NCBI RefSeq assembly: GCF_003855095.1
Contig: NZ_CP033972.1
Span: 4,216,001 to 4,280,000 of the forward strand
DNA length: 64,000 bases
Direction of reading: 5' to 3'
Source of the DNA: Gordonia insulae
GTDB taxonomy: Bacteria > Actinomycetota > Actinomycetes > Mycobacteriales > Mycobacteriaceae
Part shown: one piece after another, positions 17,920 through 28,219 of the stretch
Layout: the number at the start of each line of letters is the position of its first letter
How positions within the stretch are numbered: the first letter of the stretch is position 1
Notes under the pieces: generated by a model
What the model was told of the DNA's origin: nothing
Databases searched by the model: none
The model's input: only the letters and a program-made list of their open reading frames with translations
Made by a program: the position numbers and the translations under genes

Positions 17920-18744
17920 TCACGAGCGGAAGAACTCGAGAAGATCCGCGTTGATCGTTGCCGCCTCGGTGGTCGGCATGCCGTGGGGGAAGCCCGGGTA
18001 GGTCTTGAGTGTGCTGTTGGGCAGCAACTCCGCCGACCGCAAACCGGTGTTCTGGTACGGGACCACCTGGTCGTCCTCGCCGTGCAACACGAGCGTCGGG
18101 ATGGTGATCTTCTGCAGGTCGTCGGTGAAGTCGGTCTGGGAGAACGCGACGACGCCGTCGTAGTGGGCCTTGGCGCCACCCATCATCCCCTGCCGCCACC
18201 AGTTGGCGATGATGCCCTCGGACGGCTCGGCGCCGTCGCGGTTGTAGCCGTAGAAGGGGCCCTCGGCGAAGGTGCGGAAGAAGTCGGCTCGGCCGCTCGC
18301 GACCTGTGCCTGGATGCCGTCGAAGACCTCCTTGGGAAGCCCGCCCGGATTGGCGTCGGTCTGGACCATCAACGGGGGAACCGAGCTGATGAGTACCGCC
18401 TTGGCCGCGCGATCCTGGCCGTGCTGTGCGAGGTAGTGGGCCACCTCGCCGCCGCCGGTCGAATGGCCGACATGGATGGCGTCCGACAGGTCGAGATGCT
18501 CGACCACGGCAGCGAGATCGGCAGCGTAATGGTCCATGTCGTGACCGTCGGCCACCTGTGCCGAGCGCCCGTGTCCGCGACGATCGTGGGCGACCACCCG
18601 GTAGCCCTCGCCGAGGAAGAACATCATCTGCGTGTCCCAGTCGTCGGACGAGAGCGGCCACCCGTGACTGAAGACGATGGGCTGCCCGCTGCCCCAGTCC
18701 TTGTAGAAGATCTCGACGCCGTCGGAGGTGGTGATTGTGGGCAT
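17920..18744 (-). CDS. Alpha/beta hydrolase of the cofactor-free chloroperoxidase/arylesterase type
   Basis: A 274-residue hydrolase with near full-length similarity to non-heme haloperoxidases. It has the oxyanion strand VFSHGWPLSSDDWD, the HDRRGHGRS motif, the nucleophile elbow GHSTGG (Ser), and the later Asp in LVLHGEDDQVVPY and His in GFPHGMPTT. AAGGAGCACCGCCC precedes the ATG at 18744. It is probably a cytoplasmic esterase or lactonase whose peroxidase activity is incidental. The next gene on the same strand encodes an AraC-type regulator, 177 bp away, a spacing that argues for separate promoters. I see nothing else in that gap. Confidence 0.88.
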   Translation of the reverse strand: MPTITTSDGVEIFYKDWGSGQPIVFSHGWPLSSDDWDTQMMFFLGEGYRVVAHDRRGHGRSAQVADGHDMDHYAADLAAVVEHLDLSDAIHVGHSTGGGEVAHYLAQHGQDRAAKAVLISSVPPLMVQTDANPGGLPKEVFDGIQAQVASGRADFFRTFAEGPFYGYNRDGAEPSEGIIANWWRQGMMGGAKAHYDGVVAFSQTDFTDDLQKITIPTLVLHGEDDQVVPYQNTGLRSAELLPNSTLKTYPGFPHGMPTTEAATINADLLEFFRS

Positions 18745-18921
18745 GGGCGGTGCTCCTTAGATAGGTTTCGCCAGTGATCGGACGGTCGGCTGCCGCGCGT
18801 GGTGTACCAGGTCGCAACCGGCCACTTCAGTCTGCCGCGTGCGGTGCCGGTCCGGTCCCACTTCGCGCGCCAGGAATACCCCGATTTGCGACACCCGGCG
18901 AGGCGCGATGCGGGTGGGGGG

Positions 18922-19911
18922 TCAGACCGCGATCGGTCCGGTGGTGGTGAAGCGCTGCTGGTATTTCCGGGGCGAGATCCCGATCCGGGCGACGAACGCC
19001 CGGCGCATCACCTCGGCGCTGCTGTAACCGGCGGCCTGCGCGGCCTGGGCGACGCCGAATCCGGTGTTCAGGCGGTCGCAAGCCACCTCGAAACGCGTGG
19101 TCGCGACGTAGCCGGCCGGTGTGGTGGCGAGTTCGTCCCGGAACAGACGCGTCAGGTGTCGGGCGCTGACGTTCGCATGCTCCGCGAGGCTGCTGACCGT
19201 GTGCGGCAACCGTGGGTTGCCGCGGATGTGATCGGTGACCTTGCGTACCACGCTGCTCCGGGCGATCGGTCCCTGCAACGACGCCGAGAACTGGGACTGG
19301 CCGCCGCCGCGCTGCATGTAGACGAGTAGACCCTGTGCGGTGCGCCGCGCGACCTCGGCACCGTGGTCCTCCTCCACCAGGGCCAGACTCAGGTCGATGC
19401 CCGCGACCACCCCGGCCGAGCTGTAGACATCGCCGTCGCGGACGAAGATGGCGTCGTCGTCGACCGTTATCGTGGGGTAGCGGTGCGCCAGGTCGGCGGT
19501 GAACTTCCAATGCGTGGTCGCGACGCGACCGTCGAGGAGTCCCGCCTCGGCGAGGACGAACGAGCCGGTGCACACCGACGCCAGTCGGCGTGTGCGCGTG
19601 GACAGGTCGAGGACCGCCTCGATGAGTTCGGCGGTCAGGAACTTCGGCGGCGCGAGCTCGCTGCCCGCGACCAGGACGGTGTCGAAGCGGCCGGAACCCG
19701 CCACAGGCTCGGTACCCAATCGTGCGTGGACCGACGTCATCACATCGCCGCCACCGGGGGACAGCACCACGACCTCGTAGTCGCCGGCGTGCTGGTTGGC
19801 TTCCACGAAGACCTCTGCGGGGCCGGAGAAGTCGAGCAATTTCACTCCGTCGAACACCACGATGCCGATGCGCCGCAGTGACGGCACCGCAGAGAGACCA
19901 GCAGGCTTCAT
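18922..19911 (-). CDS. GlxA-like AraC regulator with DJ-1/PfpI domain
   Basis: A 329-residue regulator. The N-terminal 190 residues form a DJ-1/PfpI-like domain starting RRIGIVVFDGVKLLDFSGPAEVF, with the nucleophile-elbow-like ASVCTGSFVLAEAGLL, and the C-terminal 100 residues are an AraC DNA-binding unit (SLAEHANVSARHLTRLF and VAQAAQAAGYSSAEVMRRAF). Members often act as activators of amine or amino-acid catabolism genes. The start ATG at 19911 has GAGCGGA just upstream. Its divergent neighbour is HMG-CoA lyase (start 19984), so it may control that gene. Confidence 0.87.
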   Translation of the reverse strand: MKPAGLSAVPSLRRIGIVVFDGVKLLDFSGPAEVFVEANQHAGDYEVVVLSPGGGDVMTSVHARLGTEPVAGSGRFDTVLVAGSELAPPKFLTAELIEAVLDLSTRTRRLASVCTGSFVLAEAGLLDGRVATTHWKFTADLAHRYPTITVDDDAIFVRDGDVYSSAGVVAGIDLSLALVEEDHGAEVARRTAQGLLVYMQRGGGQSQFSASLQGPIARSSVVRKVTDHIRGNPRLPHTVSSLAEHANVSARHLTRLFRDELATTPAGYVATTRFEVACDRLNTGFGVAQAAQAAGYSSAEVMRRAFVARIGISPRKYQQRFTTTGPIAV

Positions 19912-19971
19912 TCCGCTCAATCTAATCTGCGGTGAGCGTGTCTGCCGTGATCGGGATGCGACGTCGATCGG

Positions 19972-19977
19972 TAGGGT
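19972..19977 (+). promoter_or_regulatory. Leaderless -10 hexamer before HMG-CoA lyase
   Basis: TAGGGT lies exactly 6 nt before the ATG at 19984; no Shine-Dalgarno sequence is visible in between. It falls in the 72-bp gap shared with the divergent AraC regulator. Confidence 0.5.
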
Positions 19978-19983
19978 GTCGAC

Positions 19984-20916
19984 ATGAGCGCGGGCGATCC
20001 GACACAACCGCAGGTCACCATCGTCGAGGTGGCGCCTCGTGACGGTCTGCAGAACGAGAAGGTGGCACTGTCCACCGCGCAGAAACTCGAACTGGTGGAG
20101 CGCGCGGTTCGCTTCGGTGCCCAGCACATCGAGGTCACGAGCTTCGTACATCCCAAGAAGGTGCCGGCCATGGCCGACGCCGAGGACCTGGTCGGTCTGC
20201 TGCCGGCTGACGACGGGGTGGCCTACAGCGCGCTGGTGCTCAACGAACGCGGACTCGACCGTGCGCTCGCGGCGGGCGTGACCGAGATCAACGCCGTCGT
20301 GCACTGCACCGATACCTTCAGCGGCCGTAACCAGGGCACCGACGTCGACGGGGGTGTGGCCATCTGGCATCGCATCGCCCGCACCGCGCGCGAAGCCGGC
20401 GTCACGGCGAATCTGACGATCGCCGTGGCGTTCGGCTGTCCGTTCGAGGGAGAGGTCCCGGTCGATCGACTGCGCACCGTTCTCGACCGGGTACTCGAGG
20501 AGCCGCCGACCGAGCTGTCGCTGGCCGACACCATCGGCGTCGCGGTACCGAAGGACGTGCGCGCGCGCTTCGCCCTGGCGGCCGAGCGGACCCCGGATGG
20601 CACGGCATTGCGCGCCCATTTTCACGACACCCGCAGCTGCGGGATCGGCAACGCGCTCGCCGCGGTCGAATCAGGCGTCACCATCCTCGACGCGAGCCTC
20701 GGCGGTATCGGCGGCTGCCCCTTCGCGCCGAACGCCACCGGCAACATCGCCACCGAGGACCTCGCCTATGCGCTGGACCGCACCGGGATCTCACACGGCC
20801 TGGACGCGGCCGCGTTGCAGGCGTCCGGGGAGTGGCTCGAGGGCATCTTCGGGCGTCGACTGCCTGCCATGGTCCTGCATGCGGGTGGGTTTCCGGCGAC
20901 GCAGTCGGTGGCGTAA
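19984..20916 (+). CDS. mvaB: Hydroxymethylglutaryl-CoA lyase
   Basis: A 310-residue TIM-barrel lyase that splits HMG-CoA to acetyl-CoA and acetoacetate, the last step of leucine breakdown. Evidence is VEVAPRDGLQNEK (metal-binding Asp and catalytic Arg), EVTSFVHPKKVPAMADAE, the HFHDTRS metal-binding His pair region and GGIGGCPFAPNATGNIATED with the catalytic-loop Cys. No other leucine-degradation genes are adjacent. The stop codon lies inside a copy of the GGTGGCGTAAC motif discussed for the downstream FGE gene. Confidence 0.92.
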   Translation: MSAGDPTQPQVTIVEVAPRDGLQNEKVALSTAQKLELVERAVRFGAQHIEVTSFVHPKKVPAMADAEDLVGLLPADDGVAYSALVLNERGLDRALAAGVTEINAVVHCTDTFSGRNQGTDVDGGVAIWHRIARTAREAGVTANLTIAVAFGCPFEGEVPVDRLRTVLDRVLEEPPTELSLADTIGVAVPKDVRARFALAAERTPDGTALRAHFHDTRSCGIGNALAAVESGVTILDASLGGIGGCPFAPNATGNIATEDLAYALDRTGISHGLDAAALQASGEWLEGIFGRRLPAMVLHAGGFPATQSVA

Positions 20917-20917
20917 C
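20907..20917 (+). promoter_or_regulatory. GGTGGCGTAAC motif, copy 1 (distal to FGE)
   Basis: This 11-mer overlaps the HMG-CoA lyase stop codon and lies 64 bp upstream of an identical copy. The same 11-mer is in the gntR promoter at 25803. Because it is partly coding, chance is more likely here than for the other copies. Confidence 0.35.
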
Positions 20918-20970
20918 GGAACCGATTCCGCCGCGAGACGTGTTGCCACCAGGACATTCAGGACCGACCA

Positions 20971-20981
20971 GGTGGCGTAAC
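20971..20981 (+). promoter_or_regulatory. GGTGGCGTAAC motif, copy 2, putative GntR operator before FGE
   Basis: GGTGGCGTAACAC lies 46 bp before the FGE start and is preceded at 20941 by TGTTGCCACC, an imperfect inverted copy (TGTTG-CCACC versus GGTGG-cgtAACA). An AT-rich stretch (AAAGTAAAAC) follows directly and may hold the -10 region. Confidence 0.5.
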
Positions 20982-21026
20982 ACAAAGTAAAACGCCAAGG
21001 GGTCATCTGCTTGGCACGATGGCGAC

Positions 21027-23923
<2,897 letters not shown>

Positions 23924-23941
23924 TGCGCCCGGCGCCCTGCA

Positions 23942-24088
23942 GGCTGGTCGAGTAGCGAGGCGCCTTCCCCTCCGGTGGTCGAGTAGCTTGCGAGACGCCA
24001 GCTTACCGCTGGTCGAGTAGGTCGCGAGGCGCTGGCCGAGGGCGTATCGAGGCCACACCCGCCTCCGCTGGTCGAGTAGGTCGCGAGG
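23942..24088. repeat. Four degenerate copies of the TGGTCGAGTAG dispersed repeat
   Basis: TGGTCGAGTAG recurs near 23945, 23976, 24010 and 24070, each followed by a (GT)CGCGAGG-like stretch; the third copy is longest and ends GCGTATCGAGGCC. This sequence family is common between genes in Gordonia and Rhodococcus. The last copy is cut off at 24088 by the insertion sequence. Confidence 0.85.
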
Positions 24089-24111
24089 TGAAGTACCCCA
24101 GGTTTAGTTCC
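24089..24111 (+). repeat. IS left terminal inverted repeat
   Basis: Twenty-three bases starting TGAAGTACCCCAGG and ending AGTTCC, the exact reverse complement of 25378-25400. Confidence 0.93.
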
Positions 24112-24134
24112 GTCATCTGTAGGAGGATGGAGCC

Positions 24135-24455
24135 ATGCCACGTCAGTATCCGCCGGAGTTCCGGCAGAAGTCTGTGCGCATGTTGGAGACGGCGTTGGAG
24201 GCCGACGCCGAGCTCTCGGAATTCGAGGCAATCCGTCAAGTTGCGGCCAAGCAGCAGGTGGCCGAGGAAACGCTGCGCCGGTGGCGCCGTAAAGCCCAGA
24301 TCGACGCCGGGCAGCGGGCCGGCACCAGCAGCGAGGAGCACGCCGAGATCCGGCGGCTGAAGAAGGAAGTCGCCGAACTGCGGCGGACCAACGAGTTACT
24401 CAAGTCGGCGAGCGCGTTTTTCGCCTCGGAGCTCGACCGGACCACGACGAGATGA
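24135..24455 (+). CDS. IS3-family transposase OrfA (helix-turn-helix subunit)
   Basis: A 106-residue protein starting MPRQYPPEFRQKSVRML, with a Tnp_1-type helix-turn-helix (AAKQQVAEETLRRWRRKAQ) followed by a leucine-zipper-like coiled coil (EIRRLKKEVAELRRTNELLKSASAFF). It binds the terminal repeats and, in other IS3 elements, is fused to OrfB by a -1 ribosomal frameshift. A GTTTTTC slippery heptamer at 24416-24422 sits where such shifts occur, and the -1 frame is open from there into OrfB. Confidence 0.92.
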   Translation: MPRQYPPEFRQKSVRMLETALEADAELSEFEAIRQVAAKQQVAEETLRRWRRKAQIDAGQRAGTSSEEHAEIRRLKKEVAELRRTNELLKSASAFFASELDRTTTR

Positions 24456-25378
24456 TCGCGTTCATCGACAAGTTTCGCGATCAGTTCGGGGTCGAGTTCA
24501 TCTGCCGCACCCTGCGCGCGGCAGGCGTGGTGTTCCTCACCTCGCGAGGATATCGGGCAGCGAAATCCCGCGCCGCGTCGGCACGTTCGATTCGCGATAC
24601 CGAACTCGTGGCGGTGGTCAAGCAGGTCCACAGCGACAACTATGCGGTGTACGGGGTCAAGAAGGTGCACGCCGAACTGCGCCGCAAGGGTCATGTGGTC
24701 GGCCGTGAGCAGACCCGCCGACTGATGCGGTGCGCCGGGGTGCGCGGGGTGCAGCGTTCGAAGAAAGTGTTCACCACCCGCGCGGACCCAGCCGCTGCGG
24801 TTCCGGAGGATCGGGTCAAGCGCACTTTTGTTGCCACACAACCGAATCAGCTGTGGGTCGTGGACATCACCTATGTGCGGACCTGGCAGGGATTCGCCTA
24901 TGTCGCGTTCGTCACCGACGTCTGTACCCGCAAGATCATGGGCTGGCACGTCGCCTCGTCGATGCGGACTGAGGACCTTCCCCTTCCGGCGTTCGATCAC
25001 GCTGTGTGGCAGGCGAATACCAATCTATCCGGGTTGACCCATCATTCCGACCACGGGTCGCAATACCTATCGCTGGCCTATACCGACCGACTGATCGAGT
25101 TGGGAATCACACCGTCAGTAGGGACCGTCGGGGACTCCTACGACAACGCGCTGGCCGAAAGCGTGAACTCGGCCTACAAGACCGAGCTGATCCGCCAGCG
25201 TGGTCCCTGGCGCACCGTGGAGCAGGTCGAGTTGGCCACTCTCGAATACGTGTGGTGGTACAACAACCAACGCCTGCACGAAGCCCTCGGCTACGTTCCC
25301 CCAGCCGAGTACGAGGCCACCTTGACCGGGGCCTCACACCCCAGCGAGCCAGCCGACCCGGCCCTCGCAACCACATAG
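24452..25378 (+). CDS. IS3-family transposase OrfB (DDE integrase core)
   Basis: A 308-residue rve-type transposase similar to that of IS6110. An HTH_21 segment (YAVYGVKKVHAELRRKG) precedes the catalytic domain. The DDE triad is visible in LWVVDITYV (Asp), HHSDHGSQY (Asp) and SYDNALAESVNSAYKTEL (Glu). The ATG at 24452 overlaps the OrfA stop (ATGA) in the -1 frame, so it can be made by coupling or by frameshifting at the T run 30 bp upstream. The TAG stop lies at the edge of the right inverted repeat. Confidence 0.93.
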   Translation: MIAFIDKFRDQFGVEFICRTLRAAGVVFLTSRGYRAAKSRAASARSIRDTELVAVVKQVHSDNYAVYGVKKVHAELRRKGHVVGREQTRRLMRCAGVRGVQRSKKVFTTRADPAAAVPEDRVKRTFVATQPNQLWVVDITYVRTWQGFAYVAFVTDVCTRKIMGWHVASSMRTEDLPLPAFDHAVWQANTNLSGLTHHSDHGSQYLSLAYTDRLIELGITPSVGTVGDSYDNALAESVNSAYKTELIRQRGPWRTVEQVELATLEYVWWYNNQRLHEALGYVPPAEYEATLTGASHPSEPADPALATT

Positions 25379-25400
25379 GAACTAAACCTGGGGTACTTCA
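25378..25400 (-). repeat. IS right terminal inverted repeat
   Basis: A perfect 23-bp inverted copy of the left end; its first base is the last base of the OrfB stop codon. Confidence 0.93.
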
Positions 25401-25736
25401 ACCGGACACGGCGGATACGGCCATCCACCACCGGGAGCACTGACCTACGCCCCATCGCAGCGGTTACGCCGATACATCCTGTACACGGATCTGACCTGTC
25501 GATACCCGTGGTGCAGCAGACCCTCCCACGACTGCGAGTTGGATCATCTCGTCAAGTTCCACCACGCCGACCCCCGGGCCGGTGGGTGGACCGTGCACGC
25601 CAACCTGGCACCGATCTGCACACCCGATCACCACCGCAAACACCTCGGAATCTGGCTACCCACCATGCACACCGACCGCACCATCACCTGGCACCACCCG
25701 ACCACCGGACAGGAAGTGATCACCCACCCACGATGA
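25401..25736 (+). pseudogene. 3' fragment of a DUF222/HNH endonuclease (13E12 repeat family) gene, truncated by the IS
   Basis: Directly after the IS the frame stays open for 111 codons and encodes the HNH end of a 13E12-type protein: YAPSQRLRRYI, then LTCRYPWCSRPSHDCELDHLV, ANLAPICTPDHHRKH, matching the CxxxxC...DH...N...HH zinc and catalytic pattern. The DUF222 N-terminal part, normally 250 or more residues, is absent, and no start codon precedes the fragment outside the IS. Left of the IS there is no matching 5' part, so it was deleted, not merely separated. The stop is TGA at 25734. Confidence 0.85.
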
Positions 25737-25802
25737 TAGGTGGCGTTTCACCCCACCTTGCGCCATCCCATAGCCGCTGGCCAGCCGTTTGAGCCTGTAC
25801 AC

Positions 25803-25813
25803 GGTGGCGTAAC
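25803..25813 (+). promoter_or_regulatory. GGTGGCGTAAC motif in the gntR promoter, putative autoregulatory operator
   Basis: The 11-mer, extended to GGTGGCGTAACAG, sits between a weak -35-like TGTACA (25796-25801) and a GATAAT -10-like hexamer (25819-25824), spaced 17 bp. This placement fits repression by the encoded GntR protein. Confidence 0.5.
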
Positions 25814-25868
25814 AGATCGATAATTCCCAGGAAAATCAGCGGGAATGTCGAGTTGGGAGCGTAGAGCC

Positions 25869-26687
25869 ATGACATCGAGGCCACGGATTCCACCCAAGGA
25901 CTTCCCGCGCCCACCGGCCCGCAAATACGCCGGCACCCGGGAGGACGCCGCCCGGTGGGTGCGCGATGTCCTTCGGACCCAGATCCTCGATGGCGCATTC
26001 GGTGGACTCGCCGCGCCGCGGCCGATGCTGCCTCCGGAGAACGAACTGGCAAAGGAATGGGGTGTCAGCCGTAATGCGATACGCGAAGCGCTTGACCTGC
26101 TTCGTGCCGAAGGTCTGATCACCCGCGTGCAAGGTGCAGGCACCTTTGTGACCGGTGCCAAACTCCGGCAGCGTATCGATCGGCTCGAGGGGTTGGCCGA
26201 ATCGCTGGCCGGACACCAACTCTCGGTGCAGAACGAGGTGCTGTCGGCGCGCGAATCGACGGCGACCCCGTCGGTCGCCGACAAACTGGACATCCCTGAG
26301 GGGAGCCCGATCCTGTTCATCGAACGGCTGCGGTCGGTCGCCAATGTCCCGCTGTCGCTGGACACCACATCCCTGCGCCCCGAGGCCATCGACGCCCTGG
26401 ACGGCGCAAATCTCGCCGAGGAGGACGTGTTCCGACTTCTGGAGGACAAGCTCGGCGTCCGCCTGGGCCAGGCTGAGAACACTGTCGAGGCCGTCGCGGC
26501 CGACAAGGGCACCGCCAGGCATCTCGGCGTGCGTGTCGGATCGCCTGTCCTGCTGCTACACCGACTCTCGTATCTCGAGGATGGGACACCGTTCGACCTG
26601 GAATCCGTCCGCTACCGCGGAGACCGCTTGTCGCTGGTCTCCGTCAATCCCCGGGTCAGGGGTTCGGACACCGAAACGTCTGACTGA
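25869..26687 (+). CDS. GntR-family (HutC/UTRA type) transcriptional regulator
   Basis: A 272-residue regulator. The winged helix-turn-helix near residues 25-95 reads LPPENELAKEWGVSRNAIREALDLLRAEGLITRVQGAGTFV, and a UTRA ligand-binding domain follows (about 110-255) with the typical SPILFIERLRSV and GSPVLLLHRLSYLEDGTPFDLESVRYRGD. HutC-type members sense small metabolites. It stands directly before the sulfatase gene (56 bp gap) on the same strand, so it probably controls the sulfatase island. The start is the ATG at 25869 with GGGAG upstream; ATG at 25845 would add eight residues. Confidence 0.88.
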   Translation: MTSRPRIPPKDFPRPPARKYAGTREDAARWVRDVLRTQILDGAFGGLAAPRPMLPPENELAKEWGVSRNAIREALDLLRAEGLITRVQGAGTFVTGAKLRQRIDRLEGLAESLAGHQLSVQNEVLSARESTATPSVADKLDIPEGSPILFIERLRSVANVPLSLDTTSLRPEAIDALDGANLAEEDVFRLLEDKLGVRLGQAENTVEAVAADKGTARHLGVRVGSPVLLLHRLSYLEDGTPFDLESVRYRGDRLSLVSVNPRVRGSDTETSD

Positions 26688-26743
26688 CCACTCGACCCGC
26701 GTTCGTCACATTGTCACCAACAGAAAGGAAGTGAGGCATAACC

Positions 26744-28126
26744 ATGTCCACACCCAGTAAACAACCCAACATCGTGTACTTCCACGTCGACAATCTGGGG
26801 CTCGGCGAGCTCGGCTGCTACGGGGGCGGAATCCTGCGCGGCGCCGACACCAAGAACATCGACAGCTTCGCCGGCGAGAGCCTGAAGCTCTCCCACTTCG
26901 TGGTCGAACCGCAGTGCACACCAACGCGTTCCGCGCTCATGACAGGTCGGTATCCGATCCGATCGGGTAACCACACGATCGCGCTCGGCGGCAACGCCGG
27001 CGGCCTGGTCGCCTGGGAACGCACCATGGGTGACATCCTGTCCGACGCCGGCTACGCCACTGCCTGCTACGGCAAGTGGCACATCGGCGCCGAAGACGGA
27101 CGCTGGCCCACCGATCACGGCTTCGACGAGTGGTACGGCCCGGCCCGAACCTACGACGAGTGCCTATGGCCTGACGACCCCTGGTACAAGGGTGAACGTG
27201 ACGGCTGGTCCTACATGTACGACGGCACCAAGGAAGGCGGCGTCCGCACCACCGACGAGCAGTTGACCGTCGAACTCAAGGGGCGGATGGACGCCGAGTA
27301 CGACCGTCGTGCCCACGCATTCATGGAACGCAGTGTGGCTGAGGACAAGCCGTTCTTCCTGTATCACAACCACTCGTTGCTGCACTTCCCGATCGAGGTG
27401 CGGGAGGAGTTCCGCGGCAAGAGCAGCAACGGGGACTGGGGCGACGCCCTCCTGATGCTCGACCACGACTTCCAAAGCATCCTCGACAAGCTCGACGAGC
27501 TCGGTATCGCCGATGACACCATCGTGGTGTTCGCTGGCGACAACGGACCCGAGGACCACCTGGCCGGTCGGGGCACCGCAGGCTTCTTCGACGGCTCCTA
27601 CTTCAGCTCGGCCGAGGGCGGTATTCGAACCCCGGCACTGATCCGCTGGCCCGGGCACGTCAAGCCACGCGAGAGCAACGAGATGATGCACGTGACCGAC
27701 ATGTTCACCACGCTGGTCCGCCTCGCCGGATGCGAGGTCCCCCTCGACCGGGAGATCGACGGGCTCGACCAGCGCGAATTCTTCGCCGGTGCAGAGGAAT
27801 CGGCGCGCGAAGGGTGCATGGTGTGGCTCAACGAGGAACTGCACGCCGTGAAGTGGTCGCAGTTCAAGATCAGTTTCGTGCGACAGCAACATTTCCATGA
27901 CCCGGAGATCCCGCTCGGGTTCGCGCGCATCATCAACCTGCTCGAGGACCCCAAGGAACGCGAGGCGGTCAACCAGACCTTCGTCCGGTGGTGGGTCATG
28001 CAGCATGCCCACCGCATCATCCGCGAACACGATGAGTCAGTCGAGCGGGAGGAACTGATCCCGCCCGGCGCGCCAATCGATTTCGTGCCTCAGCGACAAG
28101 AAGTCCTGGCAGCAGCCCAGGCCTGA
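26744..28126 (+). CDS. Type I (formylglycine-dependent) arylsulfatase
   Basis: A 460-residue sulfatase that hydrolyses a sulfate ester. The modified cysteine is C58 in EPQCTPTRSALMTG, the canonical CxPxR motif recognised by FGE. Metal-binding acidic residues appear in the N-terminal strand (YFHVDNLG, in place of the more usual DDxG) and in VVFAGDNGPEDH; GKWHIG carries the conserved Lys and His. There is no signal peptide or Tat motif, so the enzyme is cytoplasmic and its sulfated substrate must be imported. Neighbours are a GntR regulator before and a SulP permease after it. Start: ATG at 26744 behind AGGAAGTGAGG. The true substrate (aryl, alkyl or choline-type ester) is not shown by the sequence. 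Confidence 0.92.
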   Translation: MSTPSKQPNIVYFHVDNLGLGELGCYGGGILRGADTKNIDSFAGESLKLSHFVVEPQCTPTRSALMTGRYPIRSGNHTIALGGNAGGLVAWERTMGDILSDAGYATACYGKWHIGAEDGRWPTDHGFDEWYGPARTYDECLWPDDPWYKGERDGWSYMYDGTKEGGVRTTDEQLTVELKGRMDAEYDRRAHAFMERSVAEDKPFFLYHNHSLLHFPIEVREEFRGKSSNGDWGDALLMLDHDFQSILDKLDELGIADDTIVVFAGDNGPEDHLAGRGTAGFFDGSYFSSAEGGIRTPALIRWPGHVKPRESNEMMHVTDMFTTLVRLAGCEVPLDREIDGLDQREFFAGAEESAREGCMVWLNEELHAVKWSQFKISFVRQQHFHDPEIPLGFARIINLLEDPKEREAVNQTFVRWWVMQHAHRIIREHDESVEREELIPPGAPIDFVPQRQEVLAAAQA

Positions 28127-28219
28127 GCGAGGGGTGTATCGGCGGGGGATCACCATGATCCTCCGCCGGTGCTGTTCTCGCGCGCGGTATGCGACCGACG
28201 ACAACGATGGAGATCCCTG

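Larger units (their letters stand above)
24089..25400 (+). mobile_element. Complete IS3-family insertion sequence, 1312 bp
   Basis: Bounded by perfect 23-bp terminal inverted repeats beginning TGAAGTACCCCAGG and ending in CA, with two overlapping transposase frames between them. Both frames are intact, so the element may still be active. No 3-5 bp target duplication is visible: the left flank ends AGG and the right begins ACC. The two flanks are of different origin, an intergenic repeat on the left and the interior of an HNH gene on the right. Confidence 0.93.

Noticed and set aside
17920..18744. True haloperoxidase
   Set aside because: Cofactor-free chloroperoxidases are serine hydrolases; the triad indicates esterase-type chemistry.
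24080..25410. Target-site duplication of the IS
   Set aside because: The bases next to the two ends (AGG and ACC, or longer) do not match.
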